A DNA stretch of 37,955 nucleotides from positions 1 to 37,955 of the forward strand of contig JAABTG010000008.1 of assembly GCA_011389995.1 (NCBI GenBank). The letters run 5' to 3'. The stretch's first letter is position 1, and every line of letters begins with the position of its first letter. Below the pieces are notes generated by a model. It saw only the letters and a program-made list of their open reading frames with translations. It was not told the DNA's origin and searched no databases. This DNA comes from Thiotrichales bacterium (lineage in GTDB: Bacteria; Pseudomonadota; Gammaproteobacteria; JAABTG01). This document shows, piece by piece, positions 8,417 through 15,595 of the stretch. The position numbers were made by a program, and so were the translations under genes.

Positions 8417-8441
8417 CGAAAGACGCGAAATACACGAAAGG
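8417..8441. repeat. Copy of a dispersed CGAAAGACGCG repeat
   Basis: CGAAAGACGCG followed by AATAC-CACGAAAGG closely matches 36419-36443, where the same motif forms one arm of an inverted-repeat element. Only one arm is seen here. The function is unknown. Confidence 0.6.
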
Positions 8442-8602
8442 TGACCCATTCGCCAGGCACTCCCTAACGGACATGGCGCGAGGCCACCCCGAAGGATGAA
8501 AGGTGCGCCATGCCCGTCCCTCACCCCGGCCCTCTCCCAGGGGGGACCCCTCCCTTTACCTGGGCCCTGGCCGGCGCACCGTAAACCGGCCCGGGAACGC
8601 CC

Positions 8603-8619
8603 TGCACCACTTGGTGGCA
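8603..8619 (+). promoter_or_regulatory. NtrC-like enhancer site, distal
   Basis: TGCACCACTTGGTGGCA resembles the NtrC dyad TGCACCA-N3-TGGTGCA, but with a 2-bp centre and one extra G in the right arm. It is centred about 142 bases before the start predicted from the sigma-54 promoter, and 41 bp from the proximal site, near four helical turns. Confidence 0.5.
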
Positions 8620-8643
8620 AGGCCCCGCTCCCTCCTCTCCCGT

Positions 8644-8660
8644 TGCCGCAATCTGGTGCA
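8644..8660 (+). promoter_or_regulatory. NtrC-like enhancer site, proximal
   Basis: TGCCGCAATCTGGTGCA agrees with TGCACCA-N3-TGGTGCA at every defined position except the fourth and fifth. It is centred about 101 bases before the predicted start, where NtrC sites commonly lie. Confidence 0.65.
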
Positions 8661-8725
8661 TGACCGCGCCGGCATCCGGACCCCCGGCCCGCCATATGAC
8701 GCCCTCGTGACCGTCCGGCATCCAT

Positions 8726-8741
8726 TGGCACGGCGTATGCA
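8726..8741 (+). promoter_or_regulatory. Sigma-54 promoter of the ATP-grasp/alpha-E operon
   Basis: TGGCACGGCGTATGCA matches the RpoN consensus TGGCACG-N4-TTGCA at all defined positions but one. The invariant GG (8727-8728) and GC (8739-8740) are separated by exactly 10 bp. Transcription should start near 8752, leaving a leader of about 30 bases that includes the ribosome site AGGAGA (8773-8778). Sigma-54 promoters need an AAA+ activator, and the upstream NtrC-like sites indicate which one. Confidence 0.8.
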
Positions 8742-8783
8742 GCACGGATGGGGCTTGCCACCCGTTGTCTGCAGGAGAGACCC

Positions 8784-10232
8784 ATGCTCGCCGGATATCC
8801 CATGCCCGAGACCAACCGGGCCATGCCCTACCACGAGTTCTATCTGGACGACTTCCAGCCCCGGGACCACTACCGGCCCCTGTGGGAGCACATCCGCCGG
8901 GCCGGCCAGAACCTGCTGGCGGAGAAGGCGCGGGACGCCCACCTCGCGCTGCACACCGAGGGGGTCACCTTCACCGTCTACGACGATTCCGATGAGGGCA
9001 TCGAGCGGGTGTGGCCCTTCGACCTGCTGCCCCGCATCATCCCGGCCCGCGAGTGGGACCTGCTGGAGGCCGGCCTGCGCCAGCGTATCCGGGCGCTCAA
9101 CCTGTTCCTCAAGGACCTCTACCACGGCCAGCGCATCATCAAGGACGGGGTGATCCCGGCGGAGCTCATCTACAAGGGCAAGGACTTCCAGCGCCAGGTG
9201 CTGGACGTGGACCCGCCCCACGACATCTACACCCACATCAGCGGCGTGGACCTCATCCGTGACCTGGAGGGCCGCTACCTGGTGCTGGAAGACAACCTGC
9301 GCACCCCCTCAGGGGTGTCCTACATGATCGAGAACCGCATCATCGAGCGCCGCATCCTGCCCGAGTTCTTCGCCCGCTACCGGGTGCGGCGGGTGGAGCA
9401 CTACCCCGACCTGCTGCTCAAGGCCCTGCGCCACCTGTCACCCCGGGGCGCCGACGCCGCGGAGGTGGTGGTGCTCACCCCCGGCATCTACAACTCCGCC
9501 TACTTCGAGCACACCTTCCTGGCCAAGGAGATGGGGGTGGAGCTGGCGGAAGGCCGCGACCTGGTGGTGCGCAACAACGTGGTGCACCTCAAGACCACCC
9601 GCGGCCTCAAGCGGGTGGACGTGGTGTACCGGCGGGTGGACGACGAGTTCCTGGACCCCCTGTGTTTCCGCGCCGACTCGGTCCTGGGGGTGGCGGGCAT
9701 CATGAACGCCTGGCGCGCCGGCAACGTGGCCCTGGTGAATGCCCCGGGCTCAGGCATCGCCGACGACAAGGCGGTCTATGCCTACGTGCCGGAGATCATC
9801 CGCTACTACCTGGGGGAGACCCCCATCCTCGCCAACGTGCCCACCTACCAGATGACCGACCCCCACGACCGCGACCTGGTGCTGTCCCAGCTCGAAGGCA
9901 TGGTGGTGAAGGCGGTGGCCGAGTCCGGCGGCTACGGCATGCTCATGGGCCCCGCCTCCACCCCGGAGCAGCGCCGGGACTTCACCCGCCGGATCCAGGA
10001 AAACCCGCGCAACTACATCGCCCAGCCGGTGGTGCCCCTGTCCCGCCACGTGTGTTACCTGGACGGCGAGCTGGAGTCCCGCCACCTGGACCTGCGCCCC
10101 TTCATCATCTACGGCGAGGACATCGACGTGGTGCCCGGCGGCCTCACCCGCGTGGCCATGACCAAGGGCTCCCTGGTGGTGAACTCATCCCAGGGCGGCG
10201 GCAGCAAGGACACCTGGGTGCTGGCGGACTGA
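8784..10232 (+). CDS. Circularly permuted ATP-grasp amidoligase-like protein
   Basis: The protein has 482 residues and belongs to the CP_ATPgrasp (formerly DUF404/DUF407) family. Visible landmarks are YHEFYLDDFQPRDHY at the N-terminus, VLEDNLRTPSGVSYMIENR (168-186), the glycine-rich nucleotide loop VKAVAESGGYGMLMGP (375-390), YIAQPVV, and the C-terminal SSQGGGSKDTWVL. ATP-grasp enzymes join a carboxylate to an amine through an acyl-phosphate, so this one probably makes an amide or peptide bond; substrate and product are unknown. I chose ATG 8784 because AGGAGA lies directly upstream. An upstream in-frame start at 8748 lacks a ribosome site. It heads the operon driven by the sigma-54 promoter and is 9 bp from the alpha-E gene. 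Confidence 0.92.
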   Translation: MLAGYPMPETNRAMPYHEFYLDDFQPRDHYRPLWEHIRRAGQNLLAEKARDAHLALHTEGVTFTVYDDSDEGIERVWPFDLLPRIIPAREWDLLEAGLRQRIRALNLFLKDLYHGQRIIKDGVIPAELIYKGKDFQRQVLDVDPPHDIYTHISGVDLIRDLEGRYLVLEDNLRTPSGVSYMIENRIIERRILPEFFARYRVRRVEHYPDLLLKALRHLSPRGADAAEVVVLTPGIYNSAYFEHTFLAKEMGVELAEGRDLVVRNNVVHLKTTRGLKRVDVVYRRVDDEFLDPLCFRADSVLGVAGIMNAWRAGNVALVNAPGSGIADDKAVYAYVPEIIRYYLGETPILANVPTYQMTDPHDRDLVLSQLEGMVVKAVAESGGYGMLMGPASTPEQRRDFTRRIQENPRNYIAQPVVPLSRHVCYLDGELESRHLDLRPFIIYGEDIDVVPGGLTRVAMTKGSLVVNSSQGGGSKDTWVLAD

Positions 10233-10241
10233 GGGGCCATC

Positions 10242-11216
10242 ATGCTGAGCCGCATCGCCGAGTCCATCTACTGGATGTCCCGCTTCCTGGAGCGCACCGA
10301 CAACACGGCGCGCCTCCTCGACATCAACCTCAACCACCTGCTGGAGGCCAACGACGCCGGGGCGGAGGAGCTGCAATGGGCGCCCCTGCTCCACATCGTG
10401 GCCGGCAACGAGGTGTACCAGCGCATCTTCCCCGACGGCACCGTCACCGGGGCCCGCATGATCCGCTACATGGTGCAGGAGAAGGGCAATTCCGGCTCCA
10501 TCTACGCCGCCCTCAAGGGTGCCCGGGAGAACGCCCGGGTGGCCCGGGACCGCATCTCCAAGGAGATGTGGGAGGCCCTGAACGAGTTCTGGCTGCAGGT
10601 GGACGGTCACGTCACTCACCGCCTGTCGCCGGAGCGGGAATCGGCCTTCTTCAAGCACGTGCGGGCCGAGGTGGCGCGTTTCCACGGCCTCACCGTAAGC
10701 ACCATGCTGCGGGGCGACGCCTTCAGCTTCTACCTCCTGGGCACCTTCCTTGAGCGGGCCGACATGACGGCGCGGATCCTGGACGTCAAGTACCACCGCC
10801 TGCTCCCGGACCTCGACCTGGTGGGCTCGCCCCTGGACTACTACCAGTGGGGCGCCCTGCTGAAGTCCCTGTCCGGCTTCGAGGCCTACCGGCGCCACTA
10901 CCACGGCGGGATCCGCCCCCTGGACGTGGTGGACCTGGTGGTGTTCTCCCGTCACTTCCCCCGCTCCCTGCACTTCGCGGTGGACCGCATGACCCAGGCC
11001 ATCCAGGAGATCGGCACCTCCCAGACCGACTGCGCGGTGTGCCGCACCCTGGAGCGGCTGTCCGCCCTGCTGGCGGCCCGGGAGGCCGAGGAGGTGGTGC
11101 GGGAAGGCCTGCACGAGTTCCTCACCGAGTTCCTGGACCAGTTGTCCACCCTCCACGCCTCGTTGCAGAACGAGTATTTCGAGGCCCACCTGGGGATGGA
11201 GCAATGCGCTACCTGA
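10242..11216 (+). CDS. Alpha-E domain protein (DUF403)
   Basis: The protein has 324 residues and is predicted to be largely helical. The N-terminus MLSRIAESIYWMSRFLERTD, continuing NTARLLDI, is the diagnostic alpha-E signature, repeated in weaker form in the second half (FYLLGTFLERADMTARILDVKYHRLL). Alpha-E proteins occur almost only next to the circularly permuted ATP-grasp and transglutaminase-like proteins and are thought to be their partner or scaffold; no reaction has been assigned to my knowledge. It starts 9 bp after the ATP-grasp stop, and its last codons overlap the next gene by 13 bp, so the three should be made together. Confidence 0.93.
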   Translation: MLSRIAESIYWMSRFLERTDNTARLLDINLNHLLEANDAGAEELQWAPLLHIVAGNEVYQRIFPDGTVTGARMIRYMVQEKGNSGSIYAALKGARENARVARDRISKEMWEALNEFWLQVDGHVTHRLSPERESAFFKHVRAEVARFHGLTVSTMLRGDAFSFYLLGTFLERADMTARILDVKYHRLLPDLDLVGSPLDYYQWGALLKSLSGFEAYRRHYHGGIRPLDVVDLVVFSRHFPRSLHFAVDRMTQAIQEIGTSQTDCAVCRTLERLSALLAAREAEEVVREGLHEFLTEFLDQLSTLHASLQNEYFEAHLGMEQCAT

Positions 11217-12055
11217 TCGAGCACCAGACCCGGGCCGACTTTCCCGCCGCGGTCCGCGAGCACCTGTGCGAGCTGCGCCTGGAACCGGTCACCGACCGCC
11301 ACCAGCGCCTCCTCACGGCCCACATCGACACCGCGCCCGAGGCGGACATCCAGCGCTATCGGGATGCCTTCGGCAACGAGGTCCATCACTTCAGCATCAC
11401 CGCACCCCACGACCACCTCACCACCCGCCTGTCGGCGGAGGTGGAGTGCCTGCGGGACAACCCCTTCGACTTCCCCGGCCTCCCCCCCGCACGCGAGGCG
11501 GAGTGGATAGCCCATGCCCTGCGGGACGTGCCGCGGCTGTGGGACTACGTGCTCCACCGCAGCCCCATGACCCCCGAGGCGGGCGCCCTGGACCTGGCCG
11601 GCTGCCCGGGCCATGACGCCGCCACCCCCTTGGTGCAGTCGGTGCAGGAGGTCATGGCGTGGATGGGCGACGAATTCCGCTACGACCCGGCGGCCACGGA
11701 GGTCCACTCCCCGGTGGCCACCATGGTGGAACGCCACGCCGGGGTGTGCCAGGACTTCGCCCATCTACTTATTACTGTCGTGCGCGGCTGGGGCGTCCCG
11801 GCCCGCTATGTCATGGGCTACCATTATCCCGGCGAAGACGAGCCCGCCACCGCCACCCACGGCTGGGTGGAGGTACTGGTGCCGGGGGCCGACTGGCTGG
11901 GCTTCGACCCCACCCACGGGCTGCTGGCGGACCACCATTACATCAAGGTGGCGGTGGGCCGCGACGTGCGGGACGCCACCCCCCAGCGCGGCAGCTTCAA
12001 GGGCAAAGAGGGCAGCGCCCCCCCACAGATCCTGGTCAACATCACGCCCCAGTAG
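11204..12055 (+). CDS. Transglutaminase-like cysteine protease of the alpha-E/ATP-grasp system
   Basis: From the ATG at 11204 (ribosome site GGGGATGGAG just upstream, inside the alpha-E gene) the product has 283 residues. Residues 1-85 fit the bacterial transglutaminase-like N-terminal beta domain. The catalytic core follows with GVCQDFAH (Cys182), ATHGWVEV (His219) and GFDPTHG (Asp235), a complete Cys-His-Asp triad. Such bacterial proteins mostly act as peptidases or amidases rather than as cross-linking enzymes. No signal peptide is seen, so it probably works in the cytoplasm, perhaps cutting or trimming the product of the ATP-grasp enzyme. The frame is open much further upstream, but this start is the only one with a ribosome site and family agreement. 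Confidence 0.93.
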   Translation: MRYLIEHQTRADFPAAVREHLCELRLEPVTDRHQRLLTAHIDTAPEADIQRYRDAFGNEVHHFSITAPHDHLTTRLSAEVECLRDNPFDFPGLPPAREAEWIAHALRDVPRLWDYVLHRSPMTPEAGALDLAGCPGHDAATPLVQSVQEVMAWMGDEFRYDPAATEVHSPVATMVERHAGVCQDFAHLLITVVRGWGVPARYVMGYHYPGEDEPATATHGWVEVLVPGADWLGFDPTHGLLADHHYIKVAVGRDVRDATPQRGSFKGKEGSAPPQILVNITPQ

Positions 12056-12077
12056 GCCCGGAACCCTCATCCCAGCC

Positions 12078-13043
12078 ATGGACATACGCCAGGACGAGAT
12101 CCTCCGTCTGGAGCTGCCCTATCGCGAACGCCTGACCCTGCGGCGCGCGGTCTACCGCGGCGGCGACGGCCCGCGGGTGGCGGTGGTGGCGGGGATCCAT
12201 GGCGACGAACTGGAGGGCCTGTACGTGGCCCACCGGGTGGCCCGCTGGCTGGAGGCCCACCCCGGGGCCCTGCAGGGCCAGGTGGAGCTGTTGCCGGCGG
12301 TCAACCCGCTGGGCCTCGACACCCTGGAGCGCGGCCTGCCCACCCATGACGTGGACCTCAACCGCAACTTCCCGGGCCACGCCGACGGCCTGCTGCCCCA
12401 GCGCCTCGCCCATGCGGTGATGGAGGCCCTGGCGGGCGCCGCCCTGGTGGTGGATATCCATGCCAGCAATATCTACCTGCGGGAGATCCCTCAGATCCGC
12501 ATCAACCAGTGCTTCGCCCCCGCCCTGCTGCCCCTGGCCCGCTCCATGAACATGGACGTCATCTGGCTCCACGAGGCCGCCACCGTGCTGGAGGCCACCC
12601 TCGCCCACAGCCTCAACCTGCGCGGTGTGCCCTGCCTGGTGGCCGAACTGGGGGTGGGCATGCGGGTCACGCCGTCCCATGCGGAGCAGATGCTGGCAGG
12701 CCTGCTGGCCACCTGGCAGGCCCTCGGCGTCATCGCCGCCGACGCCCCCATCCCGCCCTGCGACCGCCACCCGCTGGTGGCTACGGATGCCAATGTGCGC
12801 TATCTCAATGCGCCCATCTCGGGGCTGTTCGTGCCCACGGTGGAGCACTGGACCGAGGTCCGAGAGAGCACCCCCCTGGGCCACATCGTCAGCCCCTTCG
12901 GCGGCGGCGTGCTGGCGGAGGTCACTGCCCCGGCGGCCGGCGTGTTGTTCACCCTGCGGGAGTATCCCCTGGTCTACGAGGGGTCCCTGATGGCCCGCAT
13001 CGTCGCCACCGGCGACCCTACCGGGGAAGAGGCCCCACCATGA
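12078..13043 (+). CDS. AstE/aspartoacylase-like zinc hydrolase 1
   Basis: The protein has 321 residues and belongs to the succinylglutamate desuccinylase/aspartoacylase branch of the M14 carboxypeptidase fold. The zinc ligands are visible: GIHGDELEG (His41, Glu44) and VDIHASN (His128). DLNRNFPG supplies the substrate-binding Arg, and CLVAELG supplies the expected catalytic Glu190. A C-terminal beta domain (from about 235) has GGGVLAEVTAPAAGVLF, the lipoyl-like barrel usual in the family. These enzymes hydrolyse the amide of N-acyl amino acids. The gene lies 22 bp after the transglutaminase gene and overlaps the next paralogue by 4 bp. Substrate is unknown. Confidence 0.9.
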   Translation: MDIRQDEILRLELPYRERLTLRRAVYRGGDGPRVAVVAGIHGDELEGLYVAHRVARWLEAHPGALQGQVELLPAVNPLGLDTLERGLPTHDVDLNRNFPGHADGLLPQRLAHAVMEALAGAALVVDIHASNIYLREIPQIRINQCFAPALLPLARSMNMDVIWLHEAATVLEATLAHSLNLRGVPCLVAELGVGMRVTPSHAEQMLAGLLATWQALGVIAADAPIPPCDRHPLVATDANVRYLNAPISGLFVPTVEHWTEVRESTPLGHIVSPFGGGVLAEVTAPAAGVLFTLREYPLVYEGSLMARIVATGDPTGEEAPP

Positions 13044-14032
13044 CCGAACACAACCTCGTCTCCATGACCGCCCCCCTGCGGGACGATTTCGACATCCCCT
13101 GCCACGACATCGGGCCCGCGGAAAAACTGCCCTGGGTGGTGCTGGTGGGGGGTGTGCATGGCAATGAACTGAACGGTATCTTCGTCCTGTCACGGCTGGC
13201 CAACCTGTTGCGCCGGGCGGCGGCCGGCCAGCACCCCGACTTTCGTGTCCGCCGCCGGGTGATGGTGGTGCCGGCCGTCAACGTGCTGGGGGTCAACACC
13301 GGCAGCCGCATCTGGCCCTTCGACAAGACCGACATCAACCGCTCCTTCCCCGGCCATCCGGCCGGCGAGACCACCCAGCGCATCGCCTACGCCCTCCTGG
13401 CCGGCACCCTGTCGGCCCGCCACCGCATCGATATCCACTGCTCCAACGACCAATTCGAGGAACTGCCCCAGGTGCGGCTCTACGAGCCCCACGACGACGA
13501 GCGGGCCGGTGCCTACCTGTTCGGACTGCCCGCCATCGTGGAACGCCCCATGAGCGGCGTATTCACCAGCACCCTGGGCCACGCCTGGCGCCACCACGGA
13601 GGGGAGAACTACGTCATCCAGGCCGGCCAGGCCGGCAGCCTCCAGCTCCCCCATTGCGAGCGCCTGTTCCAGGCCCTGCTCAACTTCCTGCTCCACAAGG
13701 GGGCCCTCACCGGCACCCGCTTCACCGAACCGGAGGAGGACGTGCACTACTTCGGCGTGGACCAGAGCGTACCCGTCATCTCCCGCGGGGCCGGGCTGTT
13801 CGTCAGCCACCTGGAGGTGGGCCGCTGGGTGCGCCGGGGGGAGGTGCTGGGCAACCTCCACGACGCCTTCGACGGCGACATCATCAGCGACATCACGAGC
13901 CCGGCGTCCGGCCTGCTGTCGGGGATGCGGCGCCAGCCCCTGTTGTGCGAGGGCGACCTGGTGGCACGGGTGCAGAGCCTCGGCGCAGAGGGCGCGGCCA
14001 TGAACACCTACCTCCACGGCCAGGGCCAGTAG
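13040..14032 (+). CDS. AstE/aspartoacylase-like hydrolase 2, catalytic Glu apparently replaced by Gln
   Basis: The protein has 330 residues and is a distant paralogue of the preceding gene, with which it is coupled (ATGA overlap). Zinc ligands are kept: GVHGNELNG (His40, Glu43) and IDIHCSN (His133), and the Arg loop reads DINRSFPG. At the place of the catalytic Glu (AELG in paralogue 1) this protein has YVIQAGQAG, so Gln194 stands where Glu is expected. It may be a regulatory or substrate-binding partner of paralogue 1, or use another base; this rests on eye alignment. The C-terminal lipoyl-like domain is kept (GDIISDITSPASGLLSGM). It is the last gene of the sigma-54 operon; no clear terminator follows, only repeats. 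Confidence 0.88.
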   Translation: MTEHNLVSMTAPLRDDFDIPCHDIGPAEKLPWVVLVGGVHGNELNGIFVLSRLANLLRRAAAGQHPDFRVRRRVMVVPAVNVLGVNTGSRIWPFDKTDINRSFPGHPAGETTQRIAYALLAGTLSARHRIDIHCSNDQFEELPQVRLYEPHDDERAGAYLFGLPAIVERPMSGVFTSTLGHAWRHHGGENYVIQAGQAGSLQLPHCERLFQALLNFLLHKGALTGTRFTEPEEDVHYFGVDQSVPVISRGAGLFVSHLEVGRWVRRGEVLGNLHDAFDGDIISDITSPASGLLSGMRRQPLLCEGDLVARVQSLGAEGAAMNTYLHGQGQ

Positions 14033-14072
14033 CCCCCCGGTCCCGCCGCCGTCTCGGCAAAGGTCCCTTGTT

Positions 14073-14304
14073 CCCGGCCCGCACGATCCTGCCGCCGTCT
14101 CAGAGAAGGTCCCTTCTCCCCCGGGGAGAAGGACAGGATGAGGGGATACCGGGCCGGGGCGGAGCCTCCAGCCTGGCTTCGCATCCCCTCACCCCGGCCC
14201 TCTATTCCGGGCATCCCTGCCCTCCACCCCTGCGGGGCCGCGCTCCGCGCGTTCCCATCCGCTCCCGGCGGATGGGGCCCAAAGGGAGAGGGGGAGTAGT
14301 TTGA
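14073..14304. repeat. Tandem duplication, copy A
   Basis: The copy begins CCCGGCCCGCACGATCCTGC and ends GGGGGAGTAGTTTGAA. It shares nearly all of its sequence with copy B, including the segment CCTGCCCTCCACCCCTGCGG and a following GCTCCCGGCGGATGG block. Runs of CCCTTCTCCC...GGGAGAAGG and CCCTCACCCCGGCCCTCT can form hairpins. It has no evident gene. Confidence 0.75.
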
Positions 14305-14340
14305 AAGAGGGAGAAGTAGTTTGAAGGAGATCCTTAATGC

Positions 14341-14610
14341 CCCGGCCCGCACGATCCTGCCGCCGTCCCAGATGAGGTCCCTTCTCCCTCGGGGAGAAGG
14401 ACAGGATGAGGGGATACCAGGCCGTGGCAGAGCTTTGAGCCTGGCTTCGCGTCCCCTCACCCCGGCCCTCTCCCTCGGGGAGAGGGAGAGTAATCCTAAG
14501 GGCCCTGTATTCCGGGCATCCCTGCCCTCCACCCCTGCGGGGCCGCGCTCCGCGCGTTCCCATCCGCTCCCGGCGGATGGGACCCAAAGGGAGAGGGGGA
14601 GCAGTTTGAA
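14341..14610. repeat. Tandem duplication, copy B
   Basis: This is a second copy of the preceding segment, offset by 268 bp. It differs by point changes and by an extra stretch (about 14474-14512) that contains the hairpin CTCTCCC...GGGAGAG and TAATCCTAAGG. It ends GCAGTTTGAA, 56 bases before the HNH stop codon. Confidence 0.75.
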
Positions 14611-14640
14611 GGGTGTCTATTCCGGGAGAAGCGGAGAAAC

Positions 14641-14655
14641 CGTGCCTGGGGCACG
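14641..14655 (-). terminator. Small hairpin just after the HNH gene
   Basis: CGTGCCTGGGGCACG forms a short GC-rich stem 10 bases beyond the HNH stop codon on the minus strand. The same sequence is found at 28233-28247, 2 bases beyond the stop of the 72-residue protein gene. No T-run follows, so termination is only suggested. Confidence 0.4.
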
Positions 14656-14665
14656 CCTTTCTCGA

Positions 14666-15241
14666 TTACAGCAGATGACGCCGCTTGCGCGGTACGTGCA
14701 TCCTGAGGAATTCCATCTGGTCGGCGAGGATGCGCCGGTTGGCGAGGATCAGGTATTCCGCATGACTCGGCACGTAGGGCACGGCGAGCAATGGCATGCG
14801 CGCCTGCTCCGGGGTCTGATTGCCCTTGCGGGTGTTGCAGGCGCGACAGGCCGTCACCACGTTCTTCCAGCTGTCGCCGCCCCCCAGGGAACGGGGCTTG
14901 ACGTGATCCCGTGTGAGCAGGGAGATGGGGAAGCGGTCACCGCAATACATGCAGTGCTGATGGTCGCGCTGAAACAGGGCCCGGTTGGTGAGGCCCGGGG
15001 CGGTGATACGCCGGCGCCGGGAGTCGGCACCCCGCACCGCCACGATGGTATGCATGGCGAGTTCGGAGCGCAGGCCGGTGAGGCGATTGGTGCCGCCGCG
15101 GATGACCACCGCGGGCTTGCCGAGGACCCACACGATCTCTTCGCGGGCGTACAGACGCACGGCATCCTGCCACGGCAGCCAGCCCATGGGGTGGCCGCCG
15201 TTATCCAGCGCCAGTATCAACGGTTTGGACGTCTGCTCCAT
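14666..15241 (-). CDS. HNH endonuclease family protein
   Basis: From the ATG at 15241 (GAGGTGG just upstream) the product has 191 residues. The N-terminal half ([32 protein letters not shown]) is typical of a family of orphan HNH proteins. The nuclease core is HCMYCGD (Cys97, Cys100), [12 protein letters not shown] (Asp112, His113), [17 protein letters not shown] (Asn127, Cys132, Cys135), a complete zinc-supported HNH motif. Such proteins are cytoplasmic nucleases of unclear role; no methylase, toxin partner or phage gene is next to it. An open frame continues upstream to 15439 but is arginine/proline-rich and not family-like. Confidence 0.85.
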   Translation of the reverse strand: MEQTSKPLILALDNGGHPMGWLPWQDAVRLYAREEIVWVLGKPAVVIRGGTNRLTGLRSELAMHTIVAVRGADSRRRRITAPGLTNRALFQRDHQHCMYCGDRFPISLLTRDHVKPRSLGGGDSWKNVVTACRACNTRKGNQTPEQARMPLLAVPYVPSHAEYLILANRRILADQMEFLRMHVPRKRRHLL

Positions 15242-15595
15242 AGCCACCTCGACAGTCACCCCCTCACCCCCCGCGGGGGGCCCTGCGGCGCCAACGGACC
15301 GCAACGGACCGCTCCCCACGCGTCTTCGCGACCTCGGCGAGGGAGACCACCGCGCCAGTGGCGCGGCACTGTTAACGAGACACCGTGCCCTGACCTGCGC
15401 GGCAGGAACCATGGGGCCCGGGACCGACTCACCGCCCATGGTGACGCCGGGTAGCGTCGGACGGTTCCGCTAATCCTAAGCGCTAACGATTCGAATGGCC
15501 AATATAGCGAGGGACGTGTTTCACTGCCGTTACGCGACGGCCTCGGCATGGGCCATAATGTCGCCTGTTAAATGTGGAAAAGACTCCAGCCCCCA
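15242..15595. other. Divergent intergenic region before gmhB
   Basis: Its 354 bases hold no credible gene. The left part is GC-rich with a CCCCCCGCGGGGGG stem near 15269. The right part (15470-15570) is poorer in GC and probably holds the promoters: CATAAT at 15554-15559 is a possible -10 for gmhB, but no good -35 accompanies it. Confidence 0.5.

Larger units (their letters stand above)
8350..8783. other. Regulatory and repeat-bearing intergenic region before the amidoligase operon
   Basis: These 434 bases hold no credible gene. In order they contain a GTAG-type REP hairpin (8375-8397), a copy of the CGAAAGACGCG repeat (8417-8441), two NtrC-like dyads (8603-8619 and 8644-8660) and a sigma-54 promoter (8726-8741). 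Each is listed separately. A phrase CCCTCACCCCGGCCCTCTCC near 8519 is shared with the duplicated segment at 14.1-14.6 kb. Confidence 0.7.
14033..14665. other. Repeat-filled intergenic region between the amidoligase operon and the HNH gene
   Basis: The 633 bases between two convergent genes consist almost wholly of the tandem duplication 14073-14304 / 14341-14610 plus a short leading fragment (14046-14072). A small hairpin, CGTGCCTGGGGCACG, lies at 14641-14655. Open frames exist on both strands but differ between the two copies and show no recognisable protein, so I do not call genes here. Confidence 0.7.

Noticed and set aside
14008..14587. Overlapping minus-strand open frames containing SPRERAGVRGRE-like peptides
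   Set aside because: They are translations of the tandem repeat; the two copies give different frames and products. Such peptides commonly arise from intergenic CCCTCACCCCGGCCC repeats.
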